13,245 nt of DNA from Gemmataceae bacterium (lineage in GTDB: Bacteria > Planctomycetota > Planctomycetia > Gemmatales > Gemmataceae). The position numbers and the translations under genes are program-made. This document shows, piece after piece, positions 12,111-13,245 of this stretch. The stretch spans positions 1-13,245 of the forward strand of contig JAOAAM010000561.1 of the NCBI GenBank assembly GCA_026418875.1, given 5' to 3'. The notes beneath the pieces were generated by a model. That model saw nothing but the letters and a program-made list of their open reading frames with translations, was not told the origin of the DNA and did no database searches. Position 1 is the first letter of the stretch; the number at the start of each line of letters is the position of its first letter.

Positions 12111-13245
12111 TCAACCGCGACCTCGGCTGGGAATGGCGGCTTCTTCCCCACCGACCGACGATGCGTCTCCCGCGGCAGACATGGTTTTCAGCAGGCTCGG
12201 CCACATCATTTGAAAACCGCTTTTCAGTCCTTGCACCAGATGTTCGGGCCGCTTTTGTCGATCCAAACCCGAAACCTGGCCGCACCAAACCCCCGAATCG
12301 TCAAGCTGAATTGACAAGCACGGTTCGGCCTCGGGGGCGGTTGAACCTAACTTCGCAACGATTCGCTCGGACAACCCGTGATTTCGTAGTTCGTTCTCCC
12401 ACTCGGCAATGGTGGGTCGATCGACTCGCTCGAGCAGAATGAACGCATCAACCTCTTTGAGGATGACCTCCCGGTGCTTGGGGACTCGTTCTGGCGGCGA
12501 CTTGCTGTGATCCCCCCCAGGCAAGTCGGCGATGGCGATGTCGAAAAAGTCCCGCAGGCGGTGCAGCCGTTTGGCGATTTGATCTTCCATCGCCTCCGTC
12601 CAGGGGCGTTTGATGGCGCGCCGCTTCTCTTTGGCTTCTTCCGGGTTGGTCTCCAGCGATGACAAGTACCAATCGGGCGTGGGTGATGCTCCGTCGCAAT
12701 CGAGCCGCCAACCACGAATCCCGAGTTGCCGTCTGTAGTGGTTCAACGCCAGGCTCAACACCGATTTGCCGCAGTTCGGATCACCCAACACGCCGACGAC
12801 GACGGGGCATTTTGGAGGATCGAGAAAGTTGAGTAACCAGTCGGGGAACGTCTCCGGGTCGATCTGCGACGACTGTCGTCGATCATAAATCAGCACCGAA
12901 CCGTCGGTTGGCGTCCAACAATAGATTCGCTCGACTCCCCGTCGCACTGCTTCGGCTGCAATGTGAGCGTAAGCCACCCCATTCGCCCTGCCGGTGATGC
13001 ACAATTCTTGGATGTTCGAAGAAGGCCAGCGGTTCAACTTCTCGGAGATTAACGAAATGATGGCAGAATTTTTCAAGCGTGGTTCTTCGGCGAGCGAGAT
13101 CTCGAACAGTGCGTAGGGAGGCAATAAGCGAAGCTCCGCGAGACTGCCCGTTGTGTCCTCGGAGTCGCCCTCCTGTGCGGCGAGGGTGACCCGGACATTT
13201 TTGCCGCTCGCCGCAGCGGCGGCGGCCGCATGCGCGTACATCCAC
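12111..13245 (-). CDS. Putative Csx3-like domain / P-loop NTPase fusion protein (5' partial)
   Basis: The frame is open to the right edge, and the codon before the ATG at 13241 (TGG) fits the repeat described here, so the true start is probably outside. Residues below count from that ATG. Residues 2-35 (YAHAAAAAAASGKNV...) resemble residues 91-118 (YAHIAAEAVRRGVERIYCWTPTDG), suggesting two similar modules. The second, about 45-125, has FEISL, then CITGRANGVAYAH, then WTPTDGSVLIY. This recalls Csx3 (SGRGPIWL..., YDPRLGAVVV), a cyclic-oligoadenylate-binding family of type III CRISPR systems. A P-loop domain follows: Walker A GDPNCGKS at 153-160, DCDGASPTPDWYL near 181-193, DIAIADLPGGD near 234-244, and EW.....GLSERIVAKLGS near 280-300. 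This order recalls Csx3-AAA fusions. No CRISPR genes are near. The P-loop is clear; the Csx3 relation is a recollection-based inference. Confidence 0.6.
   Translation of the reverse strand, partial: WMYAHAAAAAAASGKNVRVTLAAQEGDSEDTTGSLAELRLLPPYALFEISLAEEPRLKNSAIISLISEKLNRWPSSNIQELCITGRANGVAYAHIAAEAVRRGVERIYCWTPTDGSVLIYDRRQSSQIDPETFPDWLLNFLDPPKCPVVVGVLGDPNCGKSVLSLALNHYRRQLGIRGWRLDCDGASPTPDWYLSSLETNPEEAKEKRRAIKRPWTEAMEDQIAKRLHRLRDFFDIAIADLPGGDHSKSPPERVPKHREVILKEVDAFILLERVDRPTIAEWENELRNHGLSERIVAKLGSTAPEAEPCLSIQLDDSGVWCGQVSGLDRQKRPEHLVQGLKSGFQMMWPSLLKTMSAAGDASSVGGEEAAIPSRGRG

Noticed and set aside
1..13245. CRISPR array or cas operon associated with the Csx3-like gene
   Set aside because: No regularly spaced repeats and no cas genes occur in the window; a distant locus cannot be excluded.

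Overview
The window is GC-rich bacterial DNA. All convincing genes lie on the minus strand, so transcription runs from high to low coordinates. It carries a merged S10-spc ribosomal-protein cluster: rpsJ, rplD, rplW, rplB, rpsS, a tRNA, rplV, rpsC, rplP, rpmC, rpsQ, rplN, rplX, rplE, rpsN, rpsH, rplF, rplR, rpsE, rplO, secY, adk and the first 17 codons of map. Tails and insertions on many ribosomal proteins (L18, L23, S8, L24, S17), a short adenylate kinase, [10 protein letters not shown] in L2 and the high GC suggest a planctomycete, perhaps Gemmata-like. That placement is an inference from protein character, not from a database search.

Layout from right to left: (1) 12111-13245 is a 5'-truncated gene unrelated to ribosomes. 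It appears to encode repeated Csx3-like modules followed by a P-loop NTPase domain. (2) 11934-12110 is the rpsJ leader, with short direct repeats and a weak promoter candidate. (3) 8979-11933 holds rpsJ, rplD, rplW, rplB and rpsS. rplC (L3) is absent from its usual place between rpsJ and rplD, where a 112-nt gap contains a perfect 12-bp inverted repeat. (4) 8896-8967 is an initiator tRNA-fMet(CAU) in the operon sense between rpsS and rplV. (5) 6650-8853 holds rplV, rpsC, rplP, rpmC and rpsQ, with a long rpsC/rplP overlap and a strong hairpin in an unusually wide rplV-rpsC gap. (6) 2178-6608 is the spc part, lacking rpmD (L30); rpsE and rplO are fused through a TAATG junction. (7) 1-2099 holds secY, adk and the start of map.

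Together these genes make ribosomal proteins, the protein-export channel, the enzyme that keeps adenine nucleotides balanced, the enzyme that removes the initiator methionine, and the tRNA that delivers that methionine. The embedded initiator tRNA ties initiation capacity to ribosome synthesis. The most unusual items are the tRNA in the operon and its variant anticodon stem, the missing rplC with a hairpin in its place, the 62-nt rpsC/rplP overlap, and the Csx3-like/P-loop gene upstream. No CRISPR array, insertion sequence or rRNA was seen. No gene-free stretch exceeds 300 bases; the longest are 198-201 nt (rplV-rpsC) and 177 nt (before rpsJ).
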